This document shows positions 1 to 9,972 of a stretch of 64,000 bases of DNA, one piece after another; positions within the stretch are counted from its first letter, which is position 1, and each line of letters begins with the position of its first letter. The notes below the pieces were generated by a model. That model searched no databases. It was not told the DNA's origin and saw nothing but the letters and a program-made list of their open reading frames with translations. Source of the stretch: Morococcus cerebrosus (GTDB lineage Bacteria > Pseudomonadota > Gammaproteobacteria > Burkholderiales > Neisseriaceae); assembly GCF_022749515.1 (NCBI RefSeq), contig NZ_CP094242.1:1984001-2048000 (forward strand), read 5' to 3'. Made by a program: the position numbers and the translations under genes.

Positions 1-951
1 GCGGCATTTGATGTCGCAGAATTTTTCCGCGCCCAAATCCGCGCCGAAGCCTGCTTCAGTTACGGCGTAATCGGCAAGGTGTTTCGCCAGTCGGGTGGCG
101 GTAACGGAGTTGCAGCCGTGAGCGATGTTGGCGAACGGGCCGCCGTGTACGAAGGCGGGCGTGCCTTCAATGGTTTGTACCAAGTTAGGCTTAATCGCAT
201 CTTTGAGCAATGCCGCCATCGCGCCATTCGCTTTCAAATCTTTGGCGTAAACAGGGCTGCCGTCTTTGGCATAGGCGACAAGGATGTTGCCCAAACGCTC
301 TTTCAAATCGCTGATGTCTTTGGCAAGACAGAATACCGCCATCACTTCGGAGGCAACGGTAATGTCGAAACCGTCAGGACGCATCACGCCGTCAACAGGT
401 TTGCCCATACCGTCGATGATGTTGCGCAACTGACGGTCGTTCATGTCAACCACGCGACGCCACAGCACACGTTTCGGATCGATGTTCAACTCATTGCCTT
501 GGTAGATATGGTTGTCGAGCATGGCGGCGAGCAAGTTATTCGCCGCACCGATGGCGTGAAAGTCGCCGGTAAAGTGTAGGTTGATGTCTTCCATAGGCAG
601 AACTTGGGCATAGCCGCCGCCTGCCGCACCGCCTTTAACACCAAACACCGGACCCAAAGAAGGCTCGCGCAGGGCGATAACCGAGTCTTTACCGATGTGG
701 CGCAACGCATCCGCCAAACCGATGGTTACAGTGGTTTTACCCTCACCCGCAGGAGTCGGATTAATGGCGGTAACCAAAATCAGACGGCCTTGTTTTTGCG
801 GCAGCTTGAATGCCTCGGCAGGATTGATTTTGGCTTTGTAATGGCCGTAGGGTTCGATATTGTCCACGTTCAAACCCAGCTTGGCAGCAATTTCGCCAAT
901 CGGACGCATGGTGGAGGATTGGGCGATTTCGGCATCGGTTTTGAAGCTCAT
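1..951 (-). CDS. fhs: Formate--tetrahydrofolate ligase, N-terminal part (cut by window edge)
   Basis: The reverse strand from 951 is open to the window edge and encodes about 317 residues starting [13 protein letters not shown]. It makes 10-formyl-tetrahydrofolate from formate, THF and ATP in cytoplasmic one-carbon metabolism. The P-loop [10 protein letters not shown] lies near residues 65-74, followed by [18 protein letters not shown] and the HFTGDFHAI segment, all typical of this family. The start is supported by an AAAGGAAA ribosome site seven bases upstream. The family is about 555-560 residues long, so roughly the C-terminal 40 percent lies outside the window. No defect is visible in the part present. 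Confidence 0.95.
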   Translation of the reverse strand, partial: MSFKTDAEIAQSSTMRPIGEIAAKLGLNVDNIEPYGHYKAKINPAEAFKLPQKQGRLILVTAINPTPAGEGKTTVTIGLADALRHIGKDSVIALREPSLGPVFGVKGGAAGGGYAQVLPMEDINLHFTGDFHAIGAANNLLAAMLDNHIYQGNELNIDPKRVLWRRVVDMNDRQLRNIIDGMGKPVDGVMRPDGFDITVASEVMAVFCLAKDISDLKERLGNILVAYAKDGSPVYAKDLKANGAMAALLKDAIKPNLVQTIEGTPAFVHGGPFANIAHGCNSVTATRLAKHLADYAVTEAGFGADLGAEKFCDIKCR

Positions 952-1135
952 GATTTTCCTTTACTGAATGGGGAAGAAAAAGAGGAGGGTCGTCTGAAAG
1001 CCCATCGGAAAGACAAACGCTGATGGATTCAAAAGAATATTAGGCATATTATAGCGTTATCTGAGAATGAATCGCAGTGAAAAATTCGATAATTCAACAA
1101 AAATACGGTTCATATTGTTGACAATCCATAATCAA

Positions 1136-1147
1136 AGGTCGTCTGAA
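1136..1147 (+). promoter_or_regulatory. DUS overlapping the rsmJ ribosome-binding region
   Basis: A full AGGTCGTCTGAA ends one base before the rsmJ ATG. The AAAGG at its 5' side is the only plausible Shine-Dalgarno sequence, so the uptake sequence doubles as translation-initiation sequence. Confidence 0.6.
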
Positions 1148-1148
1148 A

Positions 1149-1937
1149 ATGTCTGCCCCAAAAGATTTGCACACCCACGCCATACCCGCCGTCTATTTCT
1201 CCGACACCGCAACCGAAAACGTCCGCCGTTTGGCGCAGCAATTCGACCTCCCTACCCTGCCCTGCCCGCCCGACAGCGGCGAATACCTGTTTGCCGATGC
1301 GGAGGGCGTCAGCTTGTGCCGCGCGGGGGAAAAAGGGCGCGTGCGCATCGATTTCGGCGGCGGTGCAGCCCAATACCGGCGCACTAAAGGCGGCGGCGAG
1401 TTGATTGCCAAAGCGGTCAACCACACGGCCAAACCGACCGTCTGGGACTGCACCGGCGGACTCGGGCGCGACAGCTTCGTCCTCGCCTCGCTCGGTTTGA
1501 ACGTCCACACTTTCGAGCAGCATCCCGCCGTCGCCTGCCTGCTTGCCGACGGTCTCGAACGCGCGCTGCAAGAGCCTGAAATCCAAGACATCGCCCGCCG
1601 CATTACCTTTCATTATGGCAACGCCGTCGAATTGGTGCGGGAACTCGCCCCCCAATCGCGCCCCGACATCGTGTATCTCGACCCCATGTACCCCGAACGC
1701 CAAAAATCCGCCGCCGTCAAAAAAGAAATGGCGTATTTTCACAGCGTCGTCGGTGCCGCCCAAGAAGAAGCCGAGCTGCTTGCTGCCGCCCGCGCCGTTG
1801 CGAAAAAACGCGTCGTCGTCAAACGCCCGCGCCTCGGCGAGTTTCTCAACGGCGAAAAACCCGCCTACCAATACACGGGCAAAAGCACCCGCTTCGACGT
1901 GTACTTGCCCGTTCATCAGGTTAAAGACGGGGAATAA
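1149..1937 (+). CDS. rsmJ: 16S rRNA (guanine-N2)-methyltransferase RsmJ
   Basis: 262 residues, full length for RsmJ, which methylates G1516 of 16S rRNA (E. coli numbering) using SAM. The SAM-binding motif DCTGGLGRDSFVLASLG is near residue 100 and the catalytic DPMYP motif is near residue 180, followed by a basic KKRVVVKRPR segment. The start is the ATG directly after a DUS: the only purine-rich ribosome site is the AAAGG that is also the beginning of that DUS (1136-1147). It is a single-gene unit, divergent from fhs and closed by a DUS hairpin. Confidence 0.93.
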   Translation: MSAPKDLHTHAIPAVYFSDTATENVRRLAQQFDLPTLPCPPDSGEYLFADAEGVSLCRAGEKGRVRIDFGGGAAQYRRTKGGGELIAKAVNHTAKPTVWDCTGGLGRDSFVLASLGLNVHTFEQHPAVACLLADGLERALQEPEIQDIARRITFHYGNAVELVRELAPQSRPDIVYLDPMYPERQKSAAVKKEMAYFHSVVGAAQEEAELLAAARAVAKKRVVVKRPRLGEFLNGEKPAYQYTGKSTRFDVYLPVHQVKDGE

Positions 1938-1947
1938 TTCAAAATGC

Positions 1948-1984
1948 AAAGGTCGTCTGAAAATCAGTTTTCAGACGACCTTTT
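1948..1984. terminator. DUS inverted-repeat terminator after rsmJ
   Basis: AAAGGTCGTCTGAAAA and its reverse complement are separated by about 4 bases and followed by a T run. This is the usual neisserial arrangement of two DUS forming a terminator hairpin. Confidence 0.8.
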
Positions 1985-2131
1985 ACCACCGCAACCATAA
2001 ATCTCTTACAGCACAAACTGTCGCCATTCATTTCCGCACAAGCCAAAAACCGGAAGATCAGTTAGGTTATCACCCAATCCGTTCCTCCCCTTCGATAAGA
2101 AATTCTCCTCCTTAAATCCCCATTAATATCA

Positions 2132-2199
2132 GAAGGTCGTCTGAAAGCAGGCAAAATGGTTTATCGGCATCCCGGCCTGAATTTTCAGACGACCTTTTT
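2132..2199. terminator. DUS inverted pair upstream of accB
   Basis: AGGTCGTCTGAA at 2134-2145 and its reverse complement at 2184-2195, with a 38-base loop and a T run. It is a probable terminator or a bare uptake-sequence pair. Confidence 0.6.
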
Positions 2200-2501
2200 C
2201 CCTTCATAAACCAATAAATTAGAATAAACACTCGTCAGGAAAACGTACATTTTGACGAAATCTCCGAATCTGCCCGTTTCGTTCAAAAACCGCCTTTTTT
2301 CGAGATTTTGCTAGACATTTGTCGGCAAGTTCGGGAAAATAGTCAAATTCATTTACGGGGTTTCTGCTCCTGAGAATGCCCCTTTATGCAACAAAATACT
2401 GTCCGGTTTGCGCCGTTGCCGCAGGCCGGTTGTTTTCTGAAATATCCCGCAACAAACACGGCCGCTTCACAACATTTTGGCCGTATCGTAAAGGAACGAA
2501 A

Positions 2502-2960
2502 ATGGATTTGCGCAAGTTAAAAAAACTGATTGATTTAGTAGAAGAATCAGGTATCGCCGAAATCGAAGTTACCGAAGGCGAGGAAAAAGTCCGTATTACC
2601 CGCGCCACCGCCGCTCCGGCTTCCGTTTATGCTGCGCCCGCCCATGTAGCCGCGCCTGCTCCTGCACCCGCCGCGCCTGCTGCCGCAGCAGCCCCCGCTC
2701 CCGCAGCGCCTGCCGCCCGCGACCTGTCCAACGCGCAAAAATCGCCTATGGTCGGTACGTTCTACCGCGCGCCCGGCCCGAATGCCGCGGCTTTCGTCGA
2801 AGTCGGTCAGCAAGTCAAAGCCGGCGATACGCTGTGTATCATCGAAGCGATGAAGTTGATGAACGAAATCGAAGCCGAGAAATCCGGCACGGTTAAAGAA
2901 ATTCTGGTGGAAAACGGTACGCCTGTGGAATTTGGCGAGCCGCTCTTCATTATCGAATAA
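2502..2960 (+). CDS. accB: Biotin carboxyl carrier protein of acetyl-CoA carboxylase
   Basis: 152 residues. It carries biotin between the carboxylase (AccC) and carboxyltransferase halves of acetyl-CoA carboxylase, the first step of fatty acid synthesis. The N-terminal helix region ([17 protein letters not shown]) is followed by an Ala/Pro-rich linker at about residues 36-73 and the biotinyl domain, with the biotin-accepting Lys118 in EAMKLM. The start at 2502 is chosen over the longer open frame because it has an AAAGGAACG ribosome site and gives the normal family N-terminus. accC follows downstream. Confidence 0.96.
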   Translation: MDLRKLKKLIDLVEESGIAEIEVTEGEEKVRITRATAAPASVYAAPAHVAAPAPAPAAPAAAAAPAPAAPAARDLSNAQKSPMVGTFYRAPGPNAAAFVEVGQQVKAGDTLCIIEAMKLMNEIEAEKSGTVKEILVENGTPVEFGEPLFIIE

Positions 2961-2964
2961 TTCG

Positions 2965-3004
2965 TTTTCAGACGACCTTCCAGATTGCGGGAGGTCGTCT
3001 GAAA
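2965..3004. repeat. Tail-to-tail DUS pair between accB and accC
   Basis: TTTCAGACGACCT and AGGTCGTCTGAAA are separated by 13 bases. The stem could form but lacks a T run, so read-through into accC is likely. Confidence 0.6.
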
Positions 3005-3029
3005 TGCTTTCCAACTCAGGATTTCCACC

Positions 3030-3160
3030 ATGCGCCTGCTGTTAGCCATCTTCCTGCCCTTCGCCGTATTCTTCACCATCGGCCGTCCGAGTGAGCGGTG
3101 TACGCGTTGAGCCAATACAAGACCGATGAAAAAATCCGCAATGCGTTGGGCAAAAGGTAA
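3030..3160 (+). pseudogene. Broken YqaE/Pmp3-type small membrane protein gene
   Basis: The ATG at 3030 opens MRLLLAIFLPFAVFFTIGRP, the start of YqaE/Pmp3-family proteolipids, but the frame ends after 26 codons. From about 3095 another frame reads [21 protein letters not shown] and stops at 3160, which looks like the tail of the same protein. The middle membrane segment, about 50 bases, seems to have been lost, leaving a frameshift. Intact relatives have about 55-60 residues. The family is associated with membrane-potential and salt stress. The assignment rests on recognising both ends; no intact copy is present in this window. Confidence 0.7.
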
Positions 3161-3195
3161 CAAACAGGTCGTCTGAAACCACAGGAAAGGTCATC

Positions 3196-4557
3196 ATGCT
3201 GAAAAAAGTATTAATCGCCAACCGAGGCGAAATCGCGCTGCGCGTCCTGCGAGCCTGCCGTGAAATGGGCATCGCTACTGTCGCTGTGCATTCCGAAGCC
3301 GACAAAGACAGTCTGCACGTCAAACTTGCCGATGAATCCGTGTGCATCGGCCCTGCCGCTTCCGCACAAAGCTATCTCAATATTCCCGCCCTCATCGCCG
3401 CCGCAGAAGTAACCGGCGCGGATGCCATCCACCCGGGCTACGGCTTCCTTGCCGAAAACGCCAATTTTGCCGAACAGGTCGAGCAATCCGGCTTCATCTT
3501 CATCGGCCCACGCGCCGAAACCATCCGCCTGATGGGCGACAAAGTTTCCGCGAAACACGCGATGATTGAAGCGGGTGTACCTTGCGTTCCCGGTTCGGAC
3601 GGCGCTCTGTCGGACGATCCCGCCGAAATCCTCAAAACTGCCGATAAAGTCGGTTATCCCGTGATTATCAAAGCATCGGGCGGCGGCGGCGGTCGCGGTA
3701 TGCGCGTGGTCGAGAAAAAAGAAGACCTCATCAAATCCGTCGAAATGACCAAAGCCGAAGCAGGCGCGGCGTTCGGCAACCCGATGGTCTATATGGAACG
3801 CTACCTGCAACGCCCGCGCCACGTCGAAATCCAAGTGCTCGCCGACGAACACGGCAACGCCATCTACCTTGCCGAGCGCGATTGCTCCATGCAGCGCCGC
3901 CACCAAAAAGTCATTGAAGAAGCACCCGCTCCCTTCATCGACGAAAAAGCCCGCGAAAAAATCGGCAAAGCCTGTACCGACGCCTGCAAACGCATCGGCT
4001 ACCGTGGCGCAGGTACGTTTGAATTCCTGTATGAAAACGGCGAGTTCTTCTTCATCGAAATGAACACCCGCGTCCAAGTCGAACACCCCGTTACCGAGCT
4101 GATTACCGGCGTGGACATCGTGCAGGAACAAATCCGCATTGCCGGCGGCCTGCCTTTGCAATACAAGCAAAAAGACATCCAAATCGAAGGCCATGCTTTC
4201 GAGTGTCGCATCAACGCCGAAGACCCGTACAACTTTATCCCCAGTCCGGGTTTGATCGAAAGCTGTCACCTGCCCGGCGGCTTCGGCATCCGCGTGGACA
4301 GCCATATTTACCAAGGCTACCGCATCCCGCCGTACTACGACAGCCTGATTGGTAAAGTCTGCGTCATCGGCAAAACCCGCGAGCAGGCAATGGCAAAAAT
4401 GCGCGTCGCCCTCGCCGAGCTTGCCGTAACCGGCATCAAAACCAATACCCCGCTGCACCGCGATTTGTTCAGCGACCCCGGTTTTGAAAAAGGCGGCGTC
4501 AGCATCCACTATCTGGAACACTGGCTGGAAGAGCGTAAAGTCAAACAGGACAAATAA
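3196..4557 (+). CDS. accC: Biotin carboxylase subunit of acetyl-CoA carboxylase
   Basis: 453 residues, the usual length. It carboxylates the biotin on AccB using ATP and bicarbonate. The N-terminal domain starts [20 protein letters not shown]. The ATP-grasp domain has the glycine-rich loop [12 protein letters not shown] near residue 160, [16 protein letters not shown] near 275-290 and RINAEDP near 338. A DUS lies just upstream (3166-3177) and the ribosome site is AGGAAAGG. It is probably cotranscribed with accB despite the 235-base gap, which contains the broken YqaE-like gene. Confidence 0.97.
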   Translation: MLKKVLIANRGEIALRVLRACREMGIATVAVHSEADKDSLHVKLADESVCIGPAASAQSYLNIPALIAAAEVTGADAIHPGYGFLAENANFAEQVEQSGFIFIGPRAETIRLMGDKVSAKHAMIEAGVPCVPGSDGALSDDPAEILKTADKVGYPVIIKASGGGGGRGMRVVEKKEDLIKSVEMTKAEAGAAFGNPMVYMERYLQRPRHVEIQVLADEHGNAIYLAERDCSMQRRHQKVIEEAPAPFIDEKAREKIGKACTDACKRIGYRGAGTFEFLYENGEFFFIEMNTRVQVEHPVTELITGVDIVQEQIRIAGGLPLQYKQKDIQIEGHAFECRINAEDPYNFIPSPGLIESCHLPGGFGIRVDSHIYQGYRIPPYYDSLIGKVCVIGKTREQAMAKMRVALAELAVTGIKTNTPLHRDLFSDPGFEKGGVSIHYLEHWLEERKVKQDK

Positions 4558-4579
4558 AACCGTCCCGCTTGGATAGTCG

Positions 4580-4622
4580 AAGGTCGTCTGAAAAACCGTA
4601 TGGCTTTCAGACGACCTTTTTT
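4580..4622. terminator. DUS hairpin terminator after accC
   Basis: AGGTCGTCTGAAA and TTTCAGACGACCT with a short loop and a TTTTTT tail. Confidence 0.8.
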
Positions 4623-4727
4623 CAGACAGATTGAAGCCTGATTTCGGGCGTACATCAGCGATTGCTGACAAGCCTAGAATATAGCTAAATGACTTTATTT
4701 TCGATACGCAACTTACCGATTGTCATC

Positions 4728-4825
4728 ATTACCGCGTAGGCGGGAATCCATTTTTGAAATTCAGAAACTGTTTTTCAAATCAAGGTTTCTCAAGTTTTGC
4801 GATGGGTTCCCGCCTGTGTGGGAAT
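4728..4825. repeat. Pair of dRS3-type repeats flanking a 58-base spacer
   Basis: Two copies fit the ATTCCC-N8-GGGAAT pattern with one mismatch each: 4728-4747 and 4806-4825. The second is followed by GACGG. This is the layout of neisserial intergenic mosaic (NIME) elements, in which dRS3 units flank variable repeat sequences. dRS3 is also known as the integration site of filamentous phages in meningococci. Confidence 0.7.
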
Positions 4826-5048
4826 GACGGAATTTGATAACATGCCGTATTTAAAGTTAAATATGTTTGCTATATTATTGAGCCAACCTATCCGCCACCA
4901 TTTCAGCGCAATAAAGAATCCGTGTTCAGGCAGAAAAACAATTCAAGCACACTGTTACGCCAATAGCCGAAATATCCCGAAAACAACCAAAATCGCGTAT
5001 TTGACCGCCACTTCCTAATTTCAGACGACCCCACCGAGAAAGCCCACC

Positions 5049-5936
5049 ATGTCCTATCAACAAATCACCATCAACGTCAACGACGCCGTCGCCGAACGCC
5101 TCGCCGACGCCCTGATGGAACACGGCGCACTCTCCGCCGCCATCGAAGACGCCTACGCAGGCACCGAAAACGAACAAGCCATCTTCGGCGAACCCGGCAT
5201 GCCGACCGAACAAATCTGGCAGCAAAGCAAAGTCATCGCCCTGTTTGGCGAGCACGACGATGCCGCAGCCATGATTCAAGCCGCCAGCCAAGAATGCGGA
5301 CTGAAAGATTTGGCATACACCAGCGAAATCCTCGCCGACCAAGACTGGGTGCGTCTGACCCAAGCACAGTTCGACCCCATTCAGATTTCCGAACGCCTGT
5401 GGATTACCCCCTCTTGGCACGAAGCACCCAACAGTAACGCCGTCAACCTCCAGCTCGACCCCGGCCTAGCCTTCGGTACAGGCAGTCATCCGACCACACG
5501 CCTCTGCCTCAAGTGGCTGGACACACAACTCAAAGGCGGCGAAAGCGTCCTCGACTACGGCTGCGGCTCCGGCATCTTGACCATAGCCGCCCTCAAGCTC
5601 GGCGCAGGTTCTGCCGTCGGCGTCGATATTGACGAACAGGCTATCCGCGCCAGTAAGGACAACGCCGCACAAAACAATGTCGATGCACAGTTCTACCTGC
5701 CCGACGGCCTGCCGCAAGGACAATTTGACATCGTCGTCGCCAACATCCTCGCTAATCCCCTGCGCATGCTCGGCGAAATGCTCGCCGCCCGCACCAAACA
5801 AGGCGGCCGCATCGTATTGTCCGGTTTGCTGGACGAACAAGTCGAAGAACTCAGCGGCATTTACCGCCAATGGTTCGACATCGAACCTGCCGAAATCGAC
5901 GAAGGCTGGGCAAGGCTCAGTGGCGTCAAACACTGA
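5049..5936 (+). CDS. prmA: Ribosomal protein L11 methyltransferase
   Basis: 295 residues, standard for PrmA, which trimethylates several amino groups of ribosomal protein L11 with SAM. The N-terminal substrate-recognition domain is followed by GLAFGTGSHPTTRLCLKWL, the SAM loop LDYGCGSGILTIAALKLGA near residues 165-183 and the VANILANPL motif near 230. The ATG follows a GAGAAAG purine stretch. It is a single gene closed by a DUS hairpin at 5954-5998. Confidence 0.95.
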   Translation: MSYQQITINVNDAVAERLADALMEHGALSAAIEDAYAGTENEQAIFGEPGMPTEQIWQQSKVIALFGEHDDAAAMIQAASQECGLKDLAYTSEILADQDWVRLTQAQFDPIQISERLWITPSWHEAPNSNAVNLQLDPGLAFGTGSHPTTRLCLKWLDTQLKGGESVLDYGCGSGILTIAALKLGAGSAVGVDIDEQAIRASKDNAAQNNVDAQFYLPDGLPQGQFDIVVANILANPLRMLGEMLAARTKQGGRIVLSGLLDEQVEELSGIYRQWFDIEPAEIDEGWARLSGVKH

Positions 5937-5953
5937 TAACGACACGCTCAAAC

Positions 5954-5998
5954 AAAAGGTCGTCTGAAAACCGACTCAGGTTTCAGACGACCTTTTGT
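5954..5998. terminator. DUS hairpin terminator after prmA
   Basis: AAAAGGTCGTCTGAAAACC and GGTTTCAGACGACCTTTT form a long stem. Confidence 0.8.
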
Positions 5999-6058
5999 GT
6001 TCAACCGATAATTTCAAAAAACTGCTGCATCACCTACAAATTTTTTTAGCCTACTTCA

Positions 6059-6682
6059 TTAAGCGTGTGATCGAGAACCATTTTGACCAAACACGTTATC
6101 AAATTCATTGCTCTCTAAAATTTCTTTGATCTCCGCAACCTTGTCGTCATTCAAAACGACTTCACAGTATTGAGCAATGTATTCATTGAATTCAGCAGAT
6201 TCAATGACATTATCCGGCATCATGGTTTGAAATTGGCAATTTCCCGCAAATACGACAATCGAATAAAACAAGCGCGGGCTTAAATCAAGCTGCCGCACCA
6301 ATGCTTGAATATAACGTTGGTTCTGTGCTAAAGGATTAGGGAAAAGCATCTTGGTTCTATGGAATTTCTGCGTCCACATCCCGTCCCCGTTATCCCCCCA
6401 AATACGGCCTTGATAATTCGGCGTCGATACGATAAAAATACCGAATCGTGAAACGTAAACATAATCAATTTGTTCATGCGTTCCTGAAATACGTATATCA
6501 AGATGGCGGAAAACATGATATGAATTTTCATCCAAGTAGCATTGAGCACGCACATTAACGGCAAAACGACTGATAAACCGTTTTACTGAATCTCGCTTAC
6601 TGGCAAGCGCAGCCAAAATCAGTATCAGGCTATATCCCGCCATACCTGATACACCATCCCCAAATATGAAATCAAAGTTCAT
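6059..6682 (-). CDS. NERD-domain membrane-anchored protein
   Basis: 207 residues. A hydrophobic N-terminal segment (about residues 12-28) is followed by a region resembling the nuclease-related NERD domain (residues about 40-150): NVRAQCYLDENSYHVFRHL, then ISGTHEQIDYVYVSRFGIFIV and the QNQRYIQALVRQL helix. NERD proteins are thought to be related to archaeal Holliday-junction and other endonuclease folds, but their role is mostly unknown. Base composition is more AT-rich than the neighbours, which hints at transfer. It is a single gene, convergent with prmA. Confidence 0.7.
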   Translation of the reverse strand: MNFDFIFGDGVSGMAGYSLILILAALASKRDSVKRFISRFAVNVRAQCYLDENSYHVFRHLDIRISGTHEQIDYVYVSRFGIFIVSTPNYQGRIWGDNGDGMWTQKFHRTKMLFPNPLAQNQRYIQALVRQLDLSPRLFYSIVVFAGNCQFQTMMPDNVIESAEFNEYIAQYCEVVLNDDKVAEIKEILESNEFDNVFGQNGSRSHA

Positions 6683-6941
6683 GACAAATTATCCGCAATA
6701 TAAAATATTTATTTTTTCGTAATAGGTTACACATCAATTTATGATAATGTATTTTAAAATTATAACCCAAATGGCATTTTTTACAATAAAAATACCGCTT
6801 ATGCAAAATAAAAACCTTTTGTCTCTAAAATTTGTTGTTTTTTAATTTCAGATATAATGGCAATCTTCCCAAATAGCCAAACTTTATTCATTATTAGAAT
6901 AGGCAAATAGGTGTCCTTAAAAACAAAAAAGTCGTCTTAAA

Positions 6942-7846
6942 TATAGTCAATTAAAATCAAAATAGGACAGTAACGCATCGTCAAATCGGGCGTAATCAGA
7001 CAATACGGTTCGCAGATACCGCTTAATATTCGCCCACACCTTCTCAATCGGGTTGAGCTCAGGTGAATAAGGTGCAAGAGGCAATACCTTATGTCCCCAT
7101 TTTTCCGCCATTTCCCGTAAGACACCCATACGGTGAAATCGCGCATTATCTAAAATAATCACCGATTTTTGAGTCAATGCGGGCAGTAGGCATTGCTGAA
7201 ACCACGCTTCAAAAAAGACTCCGGTCATCGTATTTTGATAAACCATCGGAGCAATCAGCCGGTTGCCGACTTGTGCGGACACCAGAGATAAGCGTCGGTA
7301 TCTTTTTCCACTTATCTGCGCTTTCACTATTTGCCCTTTCGGGCTGCGGGCATAGGGACGGAACAGGTAGCGGTCAAATCCTGTTTCATCCAAATAAACA
7401 CGTTGGTAGTCGGAAAATTCGGCCAGCTGTGTCAAATAATGCGTTACTTTGGCCGGGTCTTGTTCTTTGTAAGTGGTGGTCTTTTTTTGCGCGTCATCCC
7501 CATCTGTTTGAGTGCATAGCAAACGGCGGCTGGCGTACAATCAAAATGTTTGGCGATTTCATGCAGATAGGCATCCTGGTGCTGCTCAACATATTGAGCC
7601 AGTTTTTGCCTATCCAATTTTACGGCATTTAGACCGGTAACTTGATGTTTTAGGCTGCCTGTTTGTTTTTTAAGGCGAATCCACAGGTAAAGCGCGTTTC
7701 TTGACAAATTAAACGTTGCTGCGGTTTGGCTGATGTTTTTGCATTGTTCGTAATAGTTTAAAGCTTTGTTTCTTAAGTCCGCAGAGTATGCCATGGTTAG
7801 ACCTTCAAAGTTGAGTATTGTACCATTTTGTTTTTAATTGACTATA
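6942..7846 (-). mobile_element. IS630-family insertion sequence
   Basis: The ends are near-perfect inverted repeats beginning TATAGTCAATTAAAA on both sides, with the outer TA fitting the TA target duplication of IS630/Tc1-type elements. The left flank carries AAGTCGTCTTAAA and the right flank TTCAGACGAC, so the element seems to have landed in the loop of a DUS inverted pair. It encodes a two-frame transposase and appears intact. Confidence 0.85.
6947..7794 (-). CDS. IS630-family transposase, made by -1 frameshifting of two frames
   Basis: Frame A (7794-7444, 116 residues) begins MAYSADLRNKALNYYEQCKN and holds the helix-turn-helix DNA-binding part. Frame B (about 7540-6947) has the DDE catalytic core: VYLDETGFD, VIILDNARFHR and LAPYSPELNPIEKVWANIKR, the DDE spacing typical of IS630. 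The frames overlap at A7G on the coding strand (T7 at 7482-7488 on +), a classic slippery site; a -1 shift there joins the two into about 280 residues. No other damage is seen, so it may be active. Confidence 0.85.
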
Positions 7847-8056
7847 CATTCAGACGACATTAACACCACTTTAAAATACGATAGATCCTTACCAAAAGAT
7901 TTGCTTTATCCTATAAAAACCGTATTCAGTAAACAACCTTTATCGCTGACTTAGAAAAGCAAAATTATGCGCAATAAAAAAATCATTTAAAACTTTTCTA
8001 TAGCATTTGTTACCTAAAGATTCCGTTCTTCTCAAAATCATCCATCATGAAAAAAT

Positions 8057-8085
8057 AAAAAGCACGGTAATCAACCGTGCTTTTT
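8057..8085 (-). terminator. Rho-independent terminator of the atp operon
   Basis: AAAAAGCACGG, a 7-base loop, then CCGTGCTTTTT, located just after atpC on the reverse strand. It is symmetric, so it could work both ways. Confidence 0.85.
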
Positions 8086-8100
8086 GTAAAGCAAAACTGC

Positions 8101-8526
8101 TTATTTGTTTTTGTGCGAACGAAGATAATCCAAGGTTTTGAGCTGGGCAATCGCTGCGGCCAAGGCTTTATGCGCTTCAGCCAACGATTTATCGTCTTTC
8201 GCTTGAGAAATGCCGGTTTCCGCCGCTTTTTTGGCAGCTTCCGCGCGCTCGCGATCCATCTCGGAACTGCGTACAGCAACATCCGCCAACACAGTAAGTT
8301 GGTTGGGCTGTACTTCCAGCACCCCACCAGAAACGGCAACCATCACTTCTTCAGCTTCACCGGGCACGGTCAAACGCAACGCTCCGGGACGTACCAAACT
8401 CATAATCGGCTCGTGTCGCGGATAAATACCAAGCTCACCTTGCATAGTCGGAACCACTACAAAACTGGCTTCGCCTGAATAGATGTTCTGCTCGCTACTT
8501 ACCACTTCAACTCGCATGACGCTCAT
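8101..8526 (-). CDS. atpC: ATP synthase epsilon subunit
   Basis: 141 residues. It is the regulatory and central-stalk subunit of F1. The N-terminal beta-sandwich (MRVEVVSSEQNIYSGEASFV, GELGIYPRHEP) is followed by the C-terminal two-helix hairpin (DRERAEAAKKAAE onwards). It is the last gene of atpIBEFHAGDC, 10 bases after atpD, and is closed by a strong hairpin. Confidence 0.96.
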   Translation of the reverse strand: MSVMRVEVVSSEQNIYSGEASFVVVPTMQGELGIYPRHEPIMSLVRPGALRLTVPGEAEEVMVAVSGGVLEVQPNQLTVLADVAVRSSEMDRERAEAAKKAAETGISQAKDDKSLAEAHKALAAAIAQLKTLDYLRSHKNK

Positions 8527-8536
8527 GCCGACCTCC

Positions 8537-9943
<1,407 letters not shown>

Positions 9944-9972
9944 CTAATTTCCTGTTCAGGTTTCAGACGACA

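Larger units (their letters stand above)
1938..2501. other. Intergenic region before accB (two DUS hairpins, no gene)
   Basis: 564 bases without a convincing gene. It holds the rsmJ terminator, a second DUS inverted pair at 2132-2199 and an AT-rich stretch that probably carries the accBC promoter. An open frame in phase with accB reaches back to 2376, but its codons do not resemble BCCP. Confidence 0.6.
4558..5048. other. Intergenic region before prmA (hairpin, dRS3 pair, single DUS)
   Basis: 491 bases without a gene. It contains the accC terminator, the dRS3 pair, an AT-rich stretch at about 4840-4890 that could hold the prmA promoter, and one TTCAGACGACC near 5020. Confidence 0.6.

Noticed and set aside
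3211..4671. 486-residue open frame antisense to accC
   Set aside because: It lies opposite a clear accC gene; its sequence is the usual Phe/Asp/Gly-rich pattern of antisense frames in GC-biased genes and has no ribosome site.
8010..8339. 109-residue open frame across atpC and its terminator
   Set aside because: It overlaps atpC in another frame and runs through the terminator hairpin.
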